Part shown: piece by piece, positions 50,274-58,780 of the stretch | Position numbering within the stretch: position 1 is the first letter of the stretch | How the letters are laid out: each line of letters opens with the position of its first letter | Assembly: GCA_041395105.1 (NCBI GenBank) | Contig: JAWLBB010000001.1 | Location: forward strand, 186,001 to 250,000 | Source of the DNA: Opitutaceae bacterium | Lineage (GTDB): Bacteria; Verrucomicrobiota; Verrucomicrobiia; Opitutales; Opitutaceae | Length of the DNA stretch: 64,000 nucleotides | Direction: 5' to 3' | Position numbers and translations under genes: made by a program | The notes under the pieces: generated by a model | Seen by the model: only the letters and a program-made list of their open reading frames with translations | Database searches by the model: none | Told to the model about the DNA's origin: nothing

Positions 50274-50765
50274 ATGAAGAAACTCCTTCTCCTTTCCACC
50301 CTTCTTGCTTCCGCCCTCGCTTTCACCGGATGCGGTGGCGGTGACACCACGACTGAGACGGCCAAACCGGCCGAACCAGCCTCCACCGCCAAGGTGATCA
50401 AGGTCACCGGCAACGATCAGATGCGTTTCAACATCACGGAGATCAAGGTGAAGGCCGGTGAGACCGTCCGTGTGCAGCTGACCAACATCGGACAGATGCC
50501 GGCCCAGGCCATGTCCCATAACTTCGTCGTCCTGAACCGGGCTGTCACCGAGGAGGAGTTCGTGGCCTTTGCCACCGCCGCCTCCCAGAATCCTCCCACC
50601 TACCTTCCGGCCCAGTCCGACCTCGTTCTCGCTCATACCAAGACCCTCGGACCCGGCGCCAGCGACACCATCGAATTCACCGCGCCGGCTGCCGGCACCT
50701 ATGAATTCCTGTGCACCTTCCCTGGTCACTATGCCCTCATGCGGGGCAAGATGATCGTGGAATAG
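50274..50765 (+). CDS. azurin/auracyanin-like copper lipoprotein
   Basis: A 163-residue cupredoxin lipoprotein with lipobox AFTGC (lipidated C20), then a Thr/Pro/Ala linker. The type-1 copper ligands are H82 in MSHNFVVL, C147 in FLCTFPGHY, H152 and M156. The blocks match azurin and auracyanin. It carries single electrons in the periplasm or cell surface, probably to an oxidase or reductase. Single transcription unit closed by a strong terminator. Confidence 0.93.
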   Translation: MKKLLLLSTLLASALAFTGCGGGDTTTETAKPAEPASTAKVIKVTGNDQMRFNITEIKVKAGETVRVQLTNIGQMPAQAMSHNFVVLNRAVTEEEFVAFATAASQNPPTYLPAQSDLVLAHTKTLGPGASDTIEFTAPAAGTYEFLCTFPGHYALMRGKMIVE

Positions 50766-50794
50766 ACCATCACCGTCAGTCCTGTTTTCCCCTC

Positions 50795-50824
50795 AAGCCC
50801 GTCGCCTCCGCGACGGGCTTTTTT
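50795..50824 (+). terminator. terminator after the azurin-like gene
   Basis: AAGCCCGTCGC pairs with GCGACGGGCTT around a 4-base loop and continues into a six-T run. Confidence 0.95.
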
Positions 50825-50849
50825 CTTGGATCATGGCCAATTGAAAAGT

Positions 50850-50874
50850 GTAGTGACGGCAGCCTAATGCCGTC
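50850..50874 (+). repeat. family B single REP (copy B5)
   Basis: GTAGT is followed by GACGGC, the loop AGCCTAAT and GCCGTC. It is a lone REP with a changed loop and no inverted partner nearby. Confidence 0.65.
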
Positions 50875-50913
50875 CTTCATCCACCCCAAGGCCCTTCCCG
50901 CCCGCATCCAGCC

Positions 50914-51669
50914 ATGCCCCCTTCCACCCTCACCCCGACCGACCTGATCCGGTGCCTGAAGACCCTCGGCGTCCATCCGGGCGACACTCTGCTCGTTCAC
51001 AGCTCCCTGCGCGCTCTGGGGCCTTTCGAGGGTGGCGGCGAAGCCCTCATCGATGCCCTGAGGGAGGTTCTCGGTCCGGAGGGCCTCCTGGTCGTGCCGA
51101 CCCACACCTGGGATGTCGTCAACGACCGCCAACCCGTCTGGCACGAGACCCTGACGCCGTCCCATGTCGGCACCCTGACCAATCTCCTGCGTGTCCGCAC
51201 CGGGGCGGTCCGCAGCATCCACCCGACCCACAGCGTCGCCGCCCTCGGCCATCGCGCCGCGGCATTCTGTGCGGGTCACGAGACGGACGACTCCCCCTGT
51301 TCGCCGACCAGTCCCTACGGCCGCCTGCTTGAGGCCAACGGGAAGATCCTTCTCCTCGGAGTCGGCCTGAACCGTTGCACCTTCATCCACTGCCTGGAGG
51401 AAATCGCCGGTCTGGGGGAGATCTGGTCGCTGACCGAAAGGGCCCGTCGTTTCTGCATCCGGGCCAATGGCCAAATCCTTCCCGTCATGGCCCGATCGCA
51501 CAAAGACTACAAGAGCGAGAGCTACGGCCGGGCGGAGGCCGAGCTGATCGCCGCCGGTATCGTCCGCGAAGCCGACTTGGGTCCGGCCCGCCTGCTGCTG
51601 GTCGAAACTGAAGGTCTGGCCGCCTTCCTGGTTCCCCGTTTTCGCGAGAATCCCCGCTATTTCTGGTGA
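50914..51669 (+). CDS. AAC(3)-family N-acetyltransferase
   Basis: A 251-residue protein of the aminoglycoside 3-N-acetyltransferase (antibiotic_NAT) family. Blocks: HSSLRALGPFEGGGEALIDAL, VVPTHTWDVV, RSIHPTHSVAALG and PYGRLLEANGKILLLGVGLN. The chromosomal context gives no sign of recent transfer or resistance; many such proteins acetylate other substrates. Cytosolic. It is 148 bases after the azurin gene, past a terminator and a REP. Confidence 0.88.
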   Translation: MPPSTLTPTDLIRCLKTLGVHPGDTLLVHSSLRALGPFEGGGEALIDALREVLGPEGLLVVPTHTWDVVNDRQPVWHETLTPSHVGTLTNLLRVRTGAVRSIHPTHSVAALGHRAAAFCAGHETDDSPCSPTSPYGRLLEANGKILLLGVGLNRCTFIHCLEEIAGLGEIWSLTERARRFCIRANGQILPVMARSHKDYKSESYGRAEAELIAAGIVREADLGPARLLLVETEGLAAFLVPRFRENPRYFW

Positions 51670-51764
51670 GGGGTCAGGCCGAGTACTTAAATGCAGGCCC
51701 CACGACTATACTCGCCTTGACCCCAGTCGCCGCCCTGAGGGACAGTTTCCACGGATCATCAACA

Positions 51765-51827
51765 GTAGCCGCGGCAGTCTCTTGCCGCGTAACAACGTCG
51801 GTTCGCGGCAAGGGACTGCTGCGGCAG
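51765..51827. repeat. family B REPIN (copy B3)
   Basis: Left arm: GTAGC then CGCGGC-AGTCTCTT-GCCGCG. The right arm, inverted, has AGTCCCTT with a slightly decayed stem. Between convergent genes. Confidence 0.82.
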
Positions 51828-51886
51828 TGCTTGCCTGGGCGATCCCGCTCACCCCAACCAATGGTCATTCCGACCTGACCCCCGAT

Positions 51887-52987
51887 TCACCGGAACTGAA
51901 GGCAGACCGGGGCCGGCACCTGGACCACACTGTCCAGTTGAAAGGTCAGTTCGCCGGTCTCCGGATCAATCGCCATCACCCCGGCCGTCCCGGATCGTGC
52001 GCCCGCCACCAGCAACCACCGTCCACTCGGATCGATGGTGAAGTTCCGGGGCCAGTGCGCCCGTGCCGGCTCCGCCTCGACCAGGGTCAGCCTGCCATCC
52101 TCATCATGGATCGAAAAAACCCCGATCGAGTCATTCCCGCGGTTCCCGATATAAACAAACCGGCCATTCGGGTGCACGAGGATATGCGACGTGTTGTTGT
52201 AAGGCTCGGCGACCGACATATCCCGCGAATCCAGATGCTCGATCGGGGCGAAGACCGCCGTCGATTCATCATAACGGAAGGCAGAGATCTTCGCGCCCAG
52301 TTCGTCACTGACATAGGCAAACCGCATCGAGGGATGAAAACTCAGGTGACGCGGCCCATACCCCGCCGGCAACCGTACCTTGTGACTGAAGGTCTGCTCG
52401 AGCGGTTCCACCCTCACCTGAAACGTCCAGACTTCGTTGGTGCCCAGATCGACCTGGTGCACCCTAGTTCCGTCCGGCGTGAAAACCGCGAAGTGAGGCC
52501 GCGACTGGCCCTGCCGTTCGTGCGGTCCGGGTTCATCCAGGGTATGCGGGGTCATCAGGCCGGGTGAGCGCAGCGAGCCATCCGGATTGAGGCCTATCAA
52601 TCCGCTGACGCCATCCCCGTAATGCGAGGTGGCCAACAGGGCACCATCCGGACGGATCGCCAGGTGGGTCGGAGCCCCCGCGTGCATGAATACCACACTC
52701 TGCCGGGTCAGTCCCGCATCGGGACCCACCTCGAACGAAACGACCCCGGCTCCGTCTCCTTCCCGGATCGAGGAATAGAGAACCGGCAGGGATGGGTGAA
52801 AGGCAATCCAACTGCCCGAGGTAAACTCCGCGGCCAATTCCGGCGGACTGAGACGACCGGATTCCGGATCAAAGGACGAACGGTAGATGCCTGAACCGCT
52901 GCCGGATATCCAAACGGTCCGGTTGTCGGCGGGAAGGGTGGAGGCGAGGGAGAGACTCATGAAAATCAGGGAAACGACGCGGAACAT
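51887..52987 (-). CDS. lactonase, 7-bladed beta-propeller (6-phosphogluconolactonase-like)
   Basis: A 366-residue exported protein. ATG 52987 gives the signal peptide MFRVVSLIFMSLSLASTLPA, and the upstream open frame is not coding-like. The propeller of about seven blades shows repeating blocks: GIYRSSFDPESGRLS, GVVSFEV, SRPHFAVFTPDG, GPRHLSFHPSMRFAYVSDEL, HILVHPNGRFVYIGNRGNDS and PRNFTIDPSGRWLLVAG. The Lactonase (YbhE-type) family includes 6-phosphogluconolactonase and muconate cycloisomerase-like enzymes. A secreted version likely acts on sugar lactones or is structural. Confidence 0.85.
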   Translation of the reverse strand: MFRVVSLIFMSLSLASTLPADNRTVWISGSGSGIYRSSFDPESGRLSPPELAAEFTSGSWIAFHPSLPVLYSSIREGDGAGVVSFEVGPDAGLTRQSVVFMHAGAPTHLAIRPDGALLATSHYGDGVSGLIGLNPDGSLRSPGLMTPHTLDEPGPHERQGQSRPHFAVFTPDGTRVHQVDLGTNEVWTFQVRVEPLEQTFSHKVRLPAGYGPRHLSFHPSMRFAYVSDELGAKISAFRYDESTAVFAPIEHLDSRDMSVAEPYNNTSHILVHPNGRFVYIGNRGNDSIGVFSIHDEDGRLTLVEAEPARAHWPRNFTIDPSGRWLLVAGARSGTAGVMAIDPETGELTFQLDSVVQVPAPVCLQFR

Positions 52988-53167
52988 GGGCCAACATGGA
53001 TAACCCCCGCCGCAAAAGACAACCGTGAAGCGCGGGCCGGCCGGAGCCTGCCAGGGGTCACTCAGTCGCTTTACGGTCAATTCGGAATCGGACTGCCTTT
53101 GTCGCCCGGTTTCCCTGAAGTGGACTCCAGCGTTGCCGCCTCCGATTCTCTTCCCCCGGCTCCCATC

Positions 53168-54649
53168 ATGCCCTTCCATCCGCTCGCCTCGTTCCTCGTC
53201 GTATCCGCAATGTCCCTTCAAGCGATGGCTCAACCCGAAGTTCCCGAAGGAAAGCTCCAGGTCGTCCTCGGCGGCGACCATGCCGATCCCAGCATTGTGA
53301 GGGATGGCGAGGATTTCTACCTCACCCACAGTTCCTACGACAAGCATCCCGGTCTGAAGATCTGGCACTCACGAAACCTGGTGGACTGGAAGCCGATCGG
53401 CTACGCCCTCCATCGGAACGTCGGGTCGGTCTGGGCCCCGGACTTCATCAAGCATGGTGACACTTTCTTCATCTACTTCCCGACCTCGACCGGGGACAAT
53501 TACGTGGTGACCGCCGCCAATCCCGCCGGGCCTTGGTCGGATCCGATCAAACTGAATGTCTCCGGCATTGATCCCGGGCATGTCACCGCACCCGACGGAG
53601 AACGCCTGATCTACCTCAACGGAGGCAAACTCGCCCGCCTCTCCCCGGATGGACTCACCGTGACCGCCGATGCCGTCAAACGCTACGACGGGTGGCCCAT
53701 CCCGCAGGTTTGGGACATTGAGTGCTTCTGCCTCGAGTCGCCCAAACTGCTTCGACGCGGCGACTACTATTACCTGACGTCAGCCCAGGGGGGCACGGCC
53801 GGACCGCCCACCAGTCACATGGTGGTCACGGCCCGATCACGCTCTCCGCAAGGGCCGTGGGAGGAAAGTCCCTACAATCCGGTCGTCCACACCTGGAGCC
53901 GCGACGAAGAAATCTGGTCGAAGGGTCACGGAACCTTCTTCGATGACGCCGCCGGCAACTGGTATGTCATCTACCACGGCTACCTGCGCGGGCAACTCGC
54001 CTGGGGACGTCATGTGGTCATCGAGACGGTCGAATGGACGGACGACGGCTGGCCCCGGACCCACCGGAATCCCGTTCAGGAAGGCGAGCTGTCCTACCAC
54101 AACAACGAACGCATCCGGTCCGACGGATTTGAGGGCGACCGACCCGGCCGGCAATGGCAGTTCGGCGGCCTGACCGCACCATTTGACCAGGTAACGGTGA
54201 CCGGCGGCTCCATGGTCCTGCAGCCGGCCGGCGGCCAAATCATCACGGCCCAGGTCAATCCGGACGGGAAGACCTTTGAGATCGCCATAGAAATCGAAGT
54301 GGAAGGGCGCGACACGATCGGTGGCCTCGGAATCTACTATTCCGATACCCACCATGTCGGCCTCGGTCTGCACGATGGGGAAGTCGTGCGCTTGATCAAC
54401 GGCCGAACCGCTCCGGAACCTCAATCCGTCGATCAGCCCCGCCACTTGAAGGTCAGGGTCCGGAATGATGTCGCCACCTTCTACAGCAGCGCGGACGGAA
54501 GGTCCTGGATCAAGGCCGATCGGTCGTATGAACTCTCAGGTTTCCAGCACAATTCGCTCGGTGGCTTTTCCTACCTGCGGCCAGTCATTCTGGCGCGGGG
54601 TCCCGGAATCGTCCGGGTGGCCCGATTCGACTTCGTTGACGGACGTTAA
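53168..54649 (+). CDS. glycoside hydrolase family 43 protein, exported
   Basis: A 493-residue exported enzyme when started at ATG 53168, which gives the signal peptide MPFHPLASFLVVSAMSLQAMA. The five-bladed propeller catalytic domain has the general-base Asp in HADPSIVRDG, the modulator Asp in SVWAPDFIK, and the acid Glu in CLESPKLLRRGDYYYL. Family members cleave arabinan, xylan and related side chains. A concanavalin-like C-terminal domain (about 330-493) begins near DGFEGDRPGRQWQFG. It is followed after 25 bases by a sulfatase gene, likely one unit of a glycan-degradation set. Confidence 0.92.
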   Translation: MPFHPLASFLVVSAMSLQAMAQPEVPEGKLQVVLGGDHADPSIVRDGEDFYLTHSSYDKHPGLKIWHSRNLVDWKPIGYALHRNVGSVWAPDFIKHGDTFFIYFPTSTGDNYVVTAANPAGPWSDPIKLNVSGIDPGHVTAPDGERLIYLNGGKLARLSPDGLTVTADAVKRYDGWPIPQVWDIECFCLESPKLLRRGDYYYLTSAQGGTAGPPTSHMVVTARSRSPQGPWEESPYNPVVHTWSRDEEIWSKGHGTFFDDAAGNWYVIYHGYLRGQLAWGRHVVIETVEWTDDGWPRTHRNPVQEGELSYHNNERIRSDGFEGDRPGRQWQFGGLTAPFDQVTVTGGSMVLQPAGGQIITAQVNPDGKTFEIAIEIEVEGRDTIGGLGIYYSDTHHVGLGLHDGEVVRLINGRTAPEPQSVDQPRHLKVRVRNDVATFYSSADGRSWIKADRSYELSGFQHNSLGGFSYLRPVILARGPGIVRVARFDFVDGR

Positions 54650-54674
54650 GTCCTCTCCAATCTGAAAGCCACCC

Positions 54675-56198
54675 ATGTTTGCCCGATCCGCCGCCGTCCA
54701 TCGACCCGTTCTCTGTTTCCTCATCGCCGGCCTGCTCGGGGCGGTCAGCGGATGCCGCACCCCGGTGCAGGAACCCGGACCCACCCGGACGGTTGCAGAC
54801 CAACCACCATCACGACCCAACATCATCGTCATCTTCACCGATGACCAGGGCTACCAGGATCTGGGCTGTTTCGGGTCACCACTGATCCAAACGCCCCGTC
54901 TGGACCAGATGGCCGCGGAAGGTTTGCGGTTCACCGACTTTCATGTCGGCGCATCGGTCTGCAGCGCTTCGCGGGCCTGCCTCCTGACCGGCCGCTATCC
55001 CTCGCGGCATGGAACCGGTGGGGTCTACTTCCCGGAAACCGGAGGACTCAACCCCGACGAGGTGACACTCGCCGAGATGCTCGGCCAGGCAGGCTACGCC
55101 TCCGCCTGCTTCGGCAAGTGGCACCTCGGCGATCAGGAACGCTTCCTCCCGACCAGCCAGGGTTTCGATGTCTATTTCGGCATCCCCTACAGCAACGACA
55201 TGTACATCGGCCCGAACCAGAAGCTCGCCGCTGATGCAAGATTCACCGGAGACTATGACCGGGACGCCACCCTCGCCGATCAGGCCCTGGTCCGACAATT
55301 GACCCACGAAAACACGGGTCACGAGGCCACCCGGGAAGCAGGCCTGCATGAGAAGGTTCCGTTAATGGAGGGTGATGAAATAATCGAATACCCGGCCGAC
55401 CAGGCCACCCTGACCCGCCGCTATTTTGACCGGGCCATCGAGTTTATCGATCAGGCGGACGGAACGCCGTTCTTTATCTATCTCACCCCCGCGATGCCCC
55501 ACGTGCCCCTCCATGCCTCGACCGCCTTCCGGGGGTCCAGCCGTCGCGGGCTCTATGGTGATGTGGTCGAGGAAATCGACGCCAACGTCGGCCGACTCCT
55601 CGACCACCTCGATCAATCCGGTCTGAGCCCGTCAACCCTCGTGATCTTCACCTCAGACAACGGCCCCTGGCTGGCCAAGGGAGACGCCGCCGGATCGGCT
55701 CTCCCCCTGCGCGGAGGAAAATTCTCCAACTATGAGGGCGGCATCCGGGTTCCGGCGATCGCCCGATGGCCCGGCAGCATTTCAGCCGGTGGAGTCACCC
55801 ATGCGATCACCTCGACGATCGATCTCCTGCCAACCATCCGTCGCCTGACCGGAGCATCTCTGCCCGAAGGCACCTTGATCGATGGCCAGGATCTGTCCCC
55901 CCTCTTCCGCCATCCCGCCTCCGGCATCAATCGGAAGGCCCTGTTCTTTTTCGACCGAAAGTCCCAACCGGTCGGTCTGCGCCTGGGCGATTGGAAATAT
56001 TTCCGCTACGGCGGCAGTTGGAACCCTTCCCCTGCGGACCCGCCGGAACTCTTCAACCTGGAAACGGATCTCTCGGAAACCACCAACCTGGCCGAATCCC
56101 ATCCGGAAAAGGTCGCTGAAATGGAACGTCTGCTTGCGGAGTTCGAAGCATCCCTCGAGACCCGCCATCCGGACAATTGGATCCCGCCTCGACCGTGA
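54675..56198 (+). CDS. formylglycine-dependent sulfatase, lipoprotein
   Basis: A 507-residue sulfatase. A lipoprotein signal ends AVSGC (C27). The metal site begins NIIVIFTDDQGYQDLGCFG, and the formylglycine motif is CSASRACLLTG with C96 converted in the mature enzyme (C-S-A-S-R form). Other family blocks: GKWHLG, PFFIYLTPAMPH, TSDNGPW and YEGGIRVPAIARWPG. It would desulfate carbohydrate in the periplasm or at the surface. Located directly after the GH43 gene. A second, different sulfatase occurs at the right edge. Confidence 0.95.
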   Translation: MFARSAAVHRPVLCFLIAGLLGAVSGCRTPVQEPGPTRTVADQPPSRPNIIVIFTDDQGYQDLGCFGSPLIQTPRLDQMAAEGLRFTDFHVGASVCSASRACLLTGRYPSRHGTGGVYFPETGGLNPDEVTLAEMLGQAGYASACFGKWHLGDQERFLPTSQGFDVYFGIPYSNDMYIGPNQKLAADARFTGDYDRDATLADQALVRQLTHENTGHEATREAGLHEKVPLMEGDEIIEYPADQATLTRRYFDRAIEFIDQADGTPFFIYLTPAMPHVPLHASTAFRGSSRRGLYGDVVEEIDANVGRLLDHLDQSGLSPSTLVIFTSDNGPWLAKGDAAGSALPLRGGKFSNYEGGIRVPAIARWPGSISAGGVTHAITSTIDLLPTIRRLTGASLPEGTLIDGQDLSPLFRHPASGINRKALFFFDRKSQPVGLRLGDWKYFRYGGSWNPSPADPPELFNLETDLSETTNLAESHPEKVAEMERLLAEFEASLETRHPDNWIPPRP

Positions 56199-56264
56199 AA
56201 TTGGTGAAGAGGCCAGACCCATCTCTGGCATGAACATCAGCCGCTTGACAGGCCACCCGACCAC

Positions 56265-57092
56265 TCAACTCCGGTAGCGCCGCGGGCTGATGCCATAGTG
56301 CCGACGGAAACGCGTGCTGAAATAGAACGGGTCCTCGTAGCCGACGGCGGTGGCGATTTCCTGGACCCTCAGCTGGGTCAAACGGAGAAGCTGGGCCGCA
56401 TGCTGCAGCTTCATCTTCTCCGCATAACGCTGGAGGGACTCGCTCAGGTGCTCCTTGGCCAGGTGGGATAGCCGCGATTCCGAGATCCCGGCCGCCTTCG
56501 CCCAATCGGCAAGCCGGAAGGGCCGGTCGATGTAACGACCGCCCCAGTGGACGGCCCTGGCCAGAGGGACCGGCAGAAGCCCGTCCTCCGATGCCGCCAG
56601 CTGCGAATCGTGGAGCAGGAGGAGAACCCGCTCAAAGGCCCACCGCGACCAGAGCGGTGCGGTCGGATGGGGCCGCCGGACATGTAGAATCGCTTCCTCC
56701 CAGGCGCTCACCACCGAATCGAGAAGCCCGCCGGATAGCACCCACTGATCCATCCGACGGGGACGGACCATCCCTTCCAGCCAGGGCAGCCAATGAGGCT
56801 GCGGATTGAAGTGAACCCAGAGGAAGACCCATCTTCCGCTTTCCGGATCCGTGGCATAGTCCTGGGGAGCTCCCGGTGGAAAAACCGTCAATGCACCCGG
56901 TCGGGCCTGCCGGATATCCAAGGCTGACGCGACCCGTCCAACCCCTCCCACGGTCAGCAGCATCAGCCAATCGCTCCGACCCTTTTCCCGGACCGTCCGG
57001 TACTCGGGACCCTGCTCAAACCGGTCTCCATAAAGGGTCGAAACCGGTTCCAAGGGCGGATCGGCGATCGGTTCAGGCAGCTTCGAGACCAT
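56265..57092 (-). CDS. AraC-family transcriptional regulator
   Basis: A 275-residue regulator. The N-terminal part (about 1-150) is a cupin-like sensing domain ending around VFPPGAPQDYATD and WVFLWVHFNPQPH. The C-terminal HTH pair shows ISESRLSHLAKEHLSESLQRY and VQEIATAVGYEDPFYFSTRFRRHYGISPRRYR, typical of AraC proteins. Its convergent neighbour upstream is the sulfatase; it is divergent from PhyH across 381 bases. The target is probably one of these, with a sugar-derived effector; neither is proven. Confidence 0.93.
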   Translation of the reverse strand: MVSKLPEPIADPPLEPVSTLYGDRFEQGPEYRTVREKGRSDWLMLLTVGGVGRVASALDIRQARPGALTVFPPGAPQDYATDPESGRWVFLWVHFNPQPHWLPWLEGMVRPRRMDQWVLSGGLLDSVVSAWEEAILHVRRPHPTAPLWSRWAFERVLLLLHDSQLAASEDGLLPVPLARAVHWGGRYIDRPFRLADWAKAAGISESRLSHLAKEHLSESLQRYAEKMKLQHAAQLLRLTQLRVQEIATAVGYEDPFYFSTRFRRHYGISPRRYRS

Positions 57093-57473
57093 GGTGATTC
57101 CAGAGAGGCATCTTTATCGCCTGTCCTGCTCTTGGGTATCGAGGTTACTTTCGCAGGGCGTGGCAGGTCTGATGCAGCCGCTTCGCTGCGTCGAAGTGTT
57201 TGCCTGTTTCGAGAACGCCGGCACAGCGGCGTTGCTCCATTTCTTCGCGACCGATGACTTGGCGGATCGTCTCATTCGGAGAATTTCATCTGAAAGTGCA
57301 CAACAGCAGCCTGCAGGCGATTCTCAGAAAGCTCACATACCAGCAGGATATCAAAGGTTTTGAGCAAATCCCTCGATGTTCGCAAGTCTGCTTATGTCGT
57401 ATATTAGAACCTGACTTTCCCCTCCAAGCCGCGACCCGAATCCCTCACCGGCCGCTTTCCATTCCACCCGAAC
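57093..57473. other. divergent promoter region between AraC and PhyH genes
   Basis: A gene-free 381-bp stretch. A hairpin AACGCCGGCACAGCGGCGTT lies near 57211. The part 57250-57410 is more AT-rich, with TCTTATGTCGTATATTA-like sequence near PhyH. Open frames here are not convincing. It may hold AraC operators, but no repeat pair could be identified. Confidence 0.5.
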
Positions 57474-58337
57474 ATGCCCGAATCCACCATCAGGACCTAC
57501 GAACTTGCCGACCGTGCCGGGTGGCTCGCGGCCTACGCCCGCGACGGCTTCGTCCGCGTCAAAGGGGTCTTCTCCGCCACTGAACTCGACGAGATCGAGG
57601 CTTTCTTCGACGACTATCTTGAAGACCCGAGCGGCGCCCTGGAAAACAACACCATCCCGCTGAAGGTTGCCCACCGCGGAGCCACCCTCGAACAGGTCGA
57701 CCGGACCAAGGGACAGGTCCGCTGCCTTCATCCGCACCGCACCCACCCCGATCCCGTCAACCGCTGGTACCTGCACGAGAATATCGCCGCCGTCCTCGAC
57801 GGCCTCTTCGGCAAACCCGCGCTGGCCGCCCAGACCATGTACTATTACAAGCCGCCCGGGGCCAAGGGACAGGGGATGCACCAGGACAACTTCTATCTCC
57901 TGACCGCGCCCGCAGTCTGCATCGGCGCCTGGACGGCCATCGATGATGCCGACGAGGAGAACGGCTGCCTCTGGATGGCGCCCGGTTCCCACCGCGAGGG
58001 GATCTTCTGCCCGGACAAGGATCTGACCGAGCCCTGGCTCAACTACGGCGACACCCATATCGCGCCCTATCCCCGGCAACACCGACCCGTCCCCGTCCCG
58101 GTCAAACGCGGCGAAACCCTCTTCTTCCACGGGCTGATCATCCACGGTTCCGGTCCCAACCGGACCGCGAACAAGTGGCGCCGCACTTTCATCGGTCATT
58201 ACTGCGACGAGGCCACGGAGACCATATCCGAATTCTACCACCCCGTCCTCAACATGCAGGGCGAAACCGTCTCCGACATCGGCGTCCACGCCGGCGGCGG
58301 TCCCTGCGGCGGCGAGTGGCGCGGCAAGGCGCACTGA
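57474..58337 (+). CDS. phytanoyl-CoA dioxygenase (PhyH) family protein
   Basis: A 287-residue Fe(II)/2-oxoglutarate oxygenase-like protein. Metal ligands are H136 and D138 in GMHQDNFYLL and H224 in LIIHGSGPNRT; a distal Arg for 2-oxoglutarate is in NKWRRTFIGHY. Cupin-like jelly-roll strands surround these. Substrate unknown; members hydroxylate many small molecules. Divergent to an AraC regulator. No signal peptide. Confidence 0.9.
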   Translation: MPESTIRTYELADRAGWLAAYARDGFVRVKGVFSATELDEIEAFFDDYLEDPSGALENNTIPLKVAHRGATLEQVDRTKGQVRCLHPHRTHPDPVNRWYLHENIAAVLDGLFGKPALAAQTMYYYKPPGAKGQGMHQDNFYLLTAPAVCIGAWTAIDDADEENGCLWMAPGSHREGIFCPDKDLTEPWLNYGDTHIAPYPRQHRPVPVPVKRGETLFFHGLIIHGSGPNRTANKWRRTFIGHYCDEATETISEFYHPVLNMQGETVSDIGVHAGGGPCGGEWRGKAH

Positions 58338-58430
58338 ACCGCCCGGGGCCCCTGAAACCAAACGTAGCAACCGTGTTGGTCATGCCGGCTCAGACTGACG
58401 GGTTTTGAACCTGCAGTTCAGGCAATAGGT

Positions 58431-58494
58431 TTAGCCACGGCAGTCTCTTGCCGTGTTTGATCGCCGATTCGCCCCAAGGGACTGGGGCGGCTGC
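58431..58494. repeat. family B REPIN (copy B4, heterodimeric)
   Basis: Left arm: TTAGC then CACGGC-AGTCTCTT-GCCGTG. Right arm, inverted: CGCCCC-AGTCCCTT-GGGGCG. It repeats the unequal-stem pairing of copy B1. Confidence 0.88.
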
Positions 58495-58538
58495 AAGACT
58501 CGGCGAATAGAGAGCCAGGGTGGAGGCTCCTAGACAAG

Positions 58539-58780
58539 CCGTAGCATGCTAGAATGGCACTTAGTTTGCGGACGTTGAGGGAAACATCTCGGGTCTCGGT
58601 TGTGCTTCCCGACACCATCGAGATGGGCCGGGGCGGTTCGACGGCGCGCCCGGCGGTCACGCCCTACCGCCAGATCGGTCTCATCAGGTAGGGCGTGACC
58701 GCTGGGCGCGCCGTTCTGACAGTCAATGGTGGACTCATCGATCAACACCCTTAACTAAGCGCCATTCTAGCATGCTACGG
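58539..58780. mobile_element. 242-bp MITE-like element with 28-bp terminal inverted repeats
   Basis: Terminal repeats CCGTAGCATGCTAGAATGGC continuing to CTTAGTT (58539-58566) and its inverse at 58753-58780 match at 27 of 28 bases. They contain the perfect palindrome TAGCATGCTA. An inner pair (58641-58668 and 58687-58714) also matches at 27 of 28 bases. No coding sequence is inside. No clear target-site duplication was found. Confidence 0.7.
58641..58714. repeat. family C REP pair (copy C4, head-to-head)
   Basis: Two copies of GGTAGGGCGTGACCGCYGGG continue to CGCGCCG and face each other with GTAG ends inward, across an 18-base spacer. The stem is GGCGTG/CGCGCC instead of the GGACGG/CCGTCC of C2 and C3; the loop ACCGCYGGG is kept. 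Confidence 0.85.

Noticed and set aside
50914..51669. Acquired antibiotic-resistance gene
   Set aside because: The AAC(3)-like protein has base composition like its neighbours and no mobile element nearby; a housekeeping role is as likely.
57200..57583. Small open frame between the AraC and PhyH genes
   Set aside because: It runs out of frame into PhyH, has no start signal, and its second half is Arg/Pro-rich shadow sequence.
58539..58780. Complete insertion sequence
   Set aside because: There is no transposase frame inside and flanking bases (CAAG left, TTTG right) do not form a clear target duplication.
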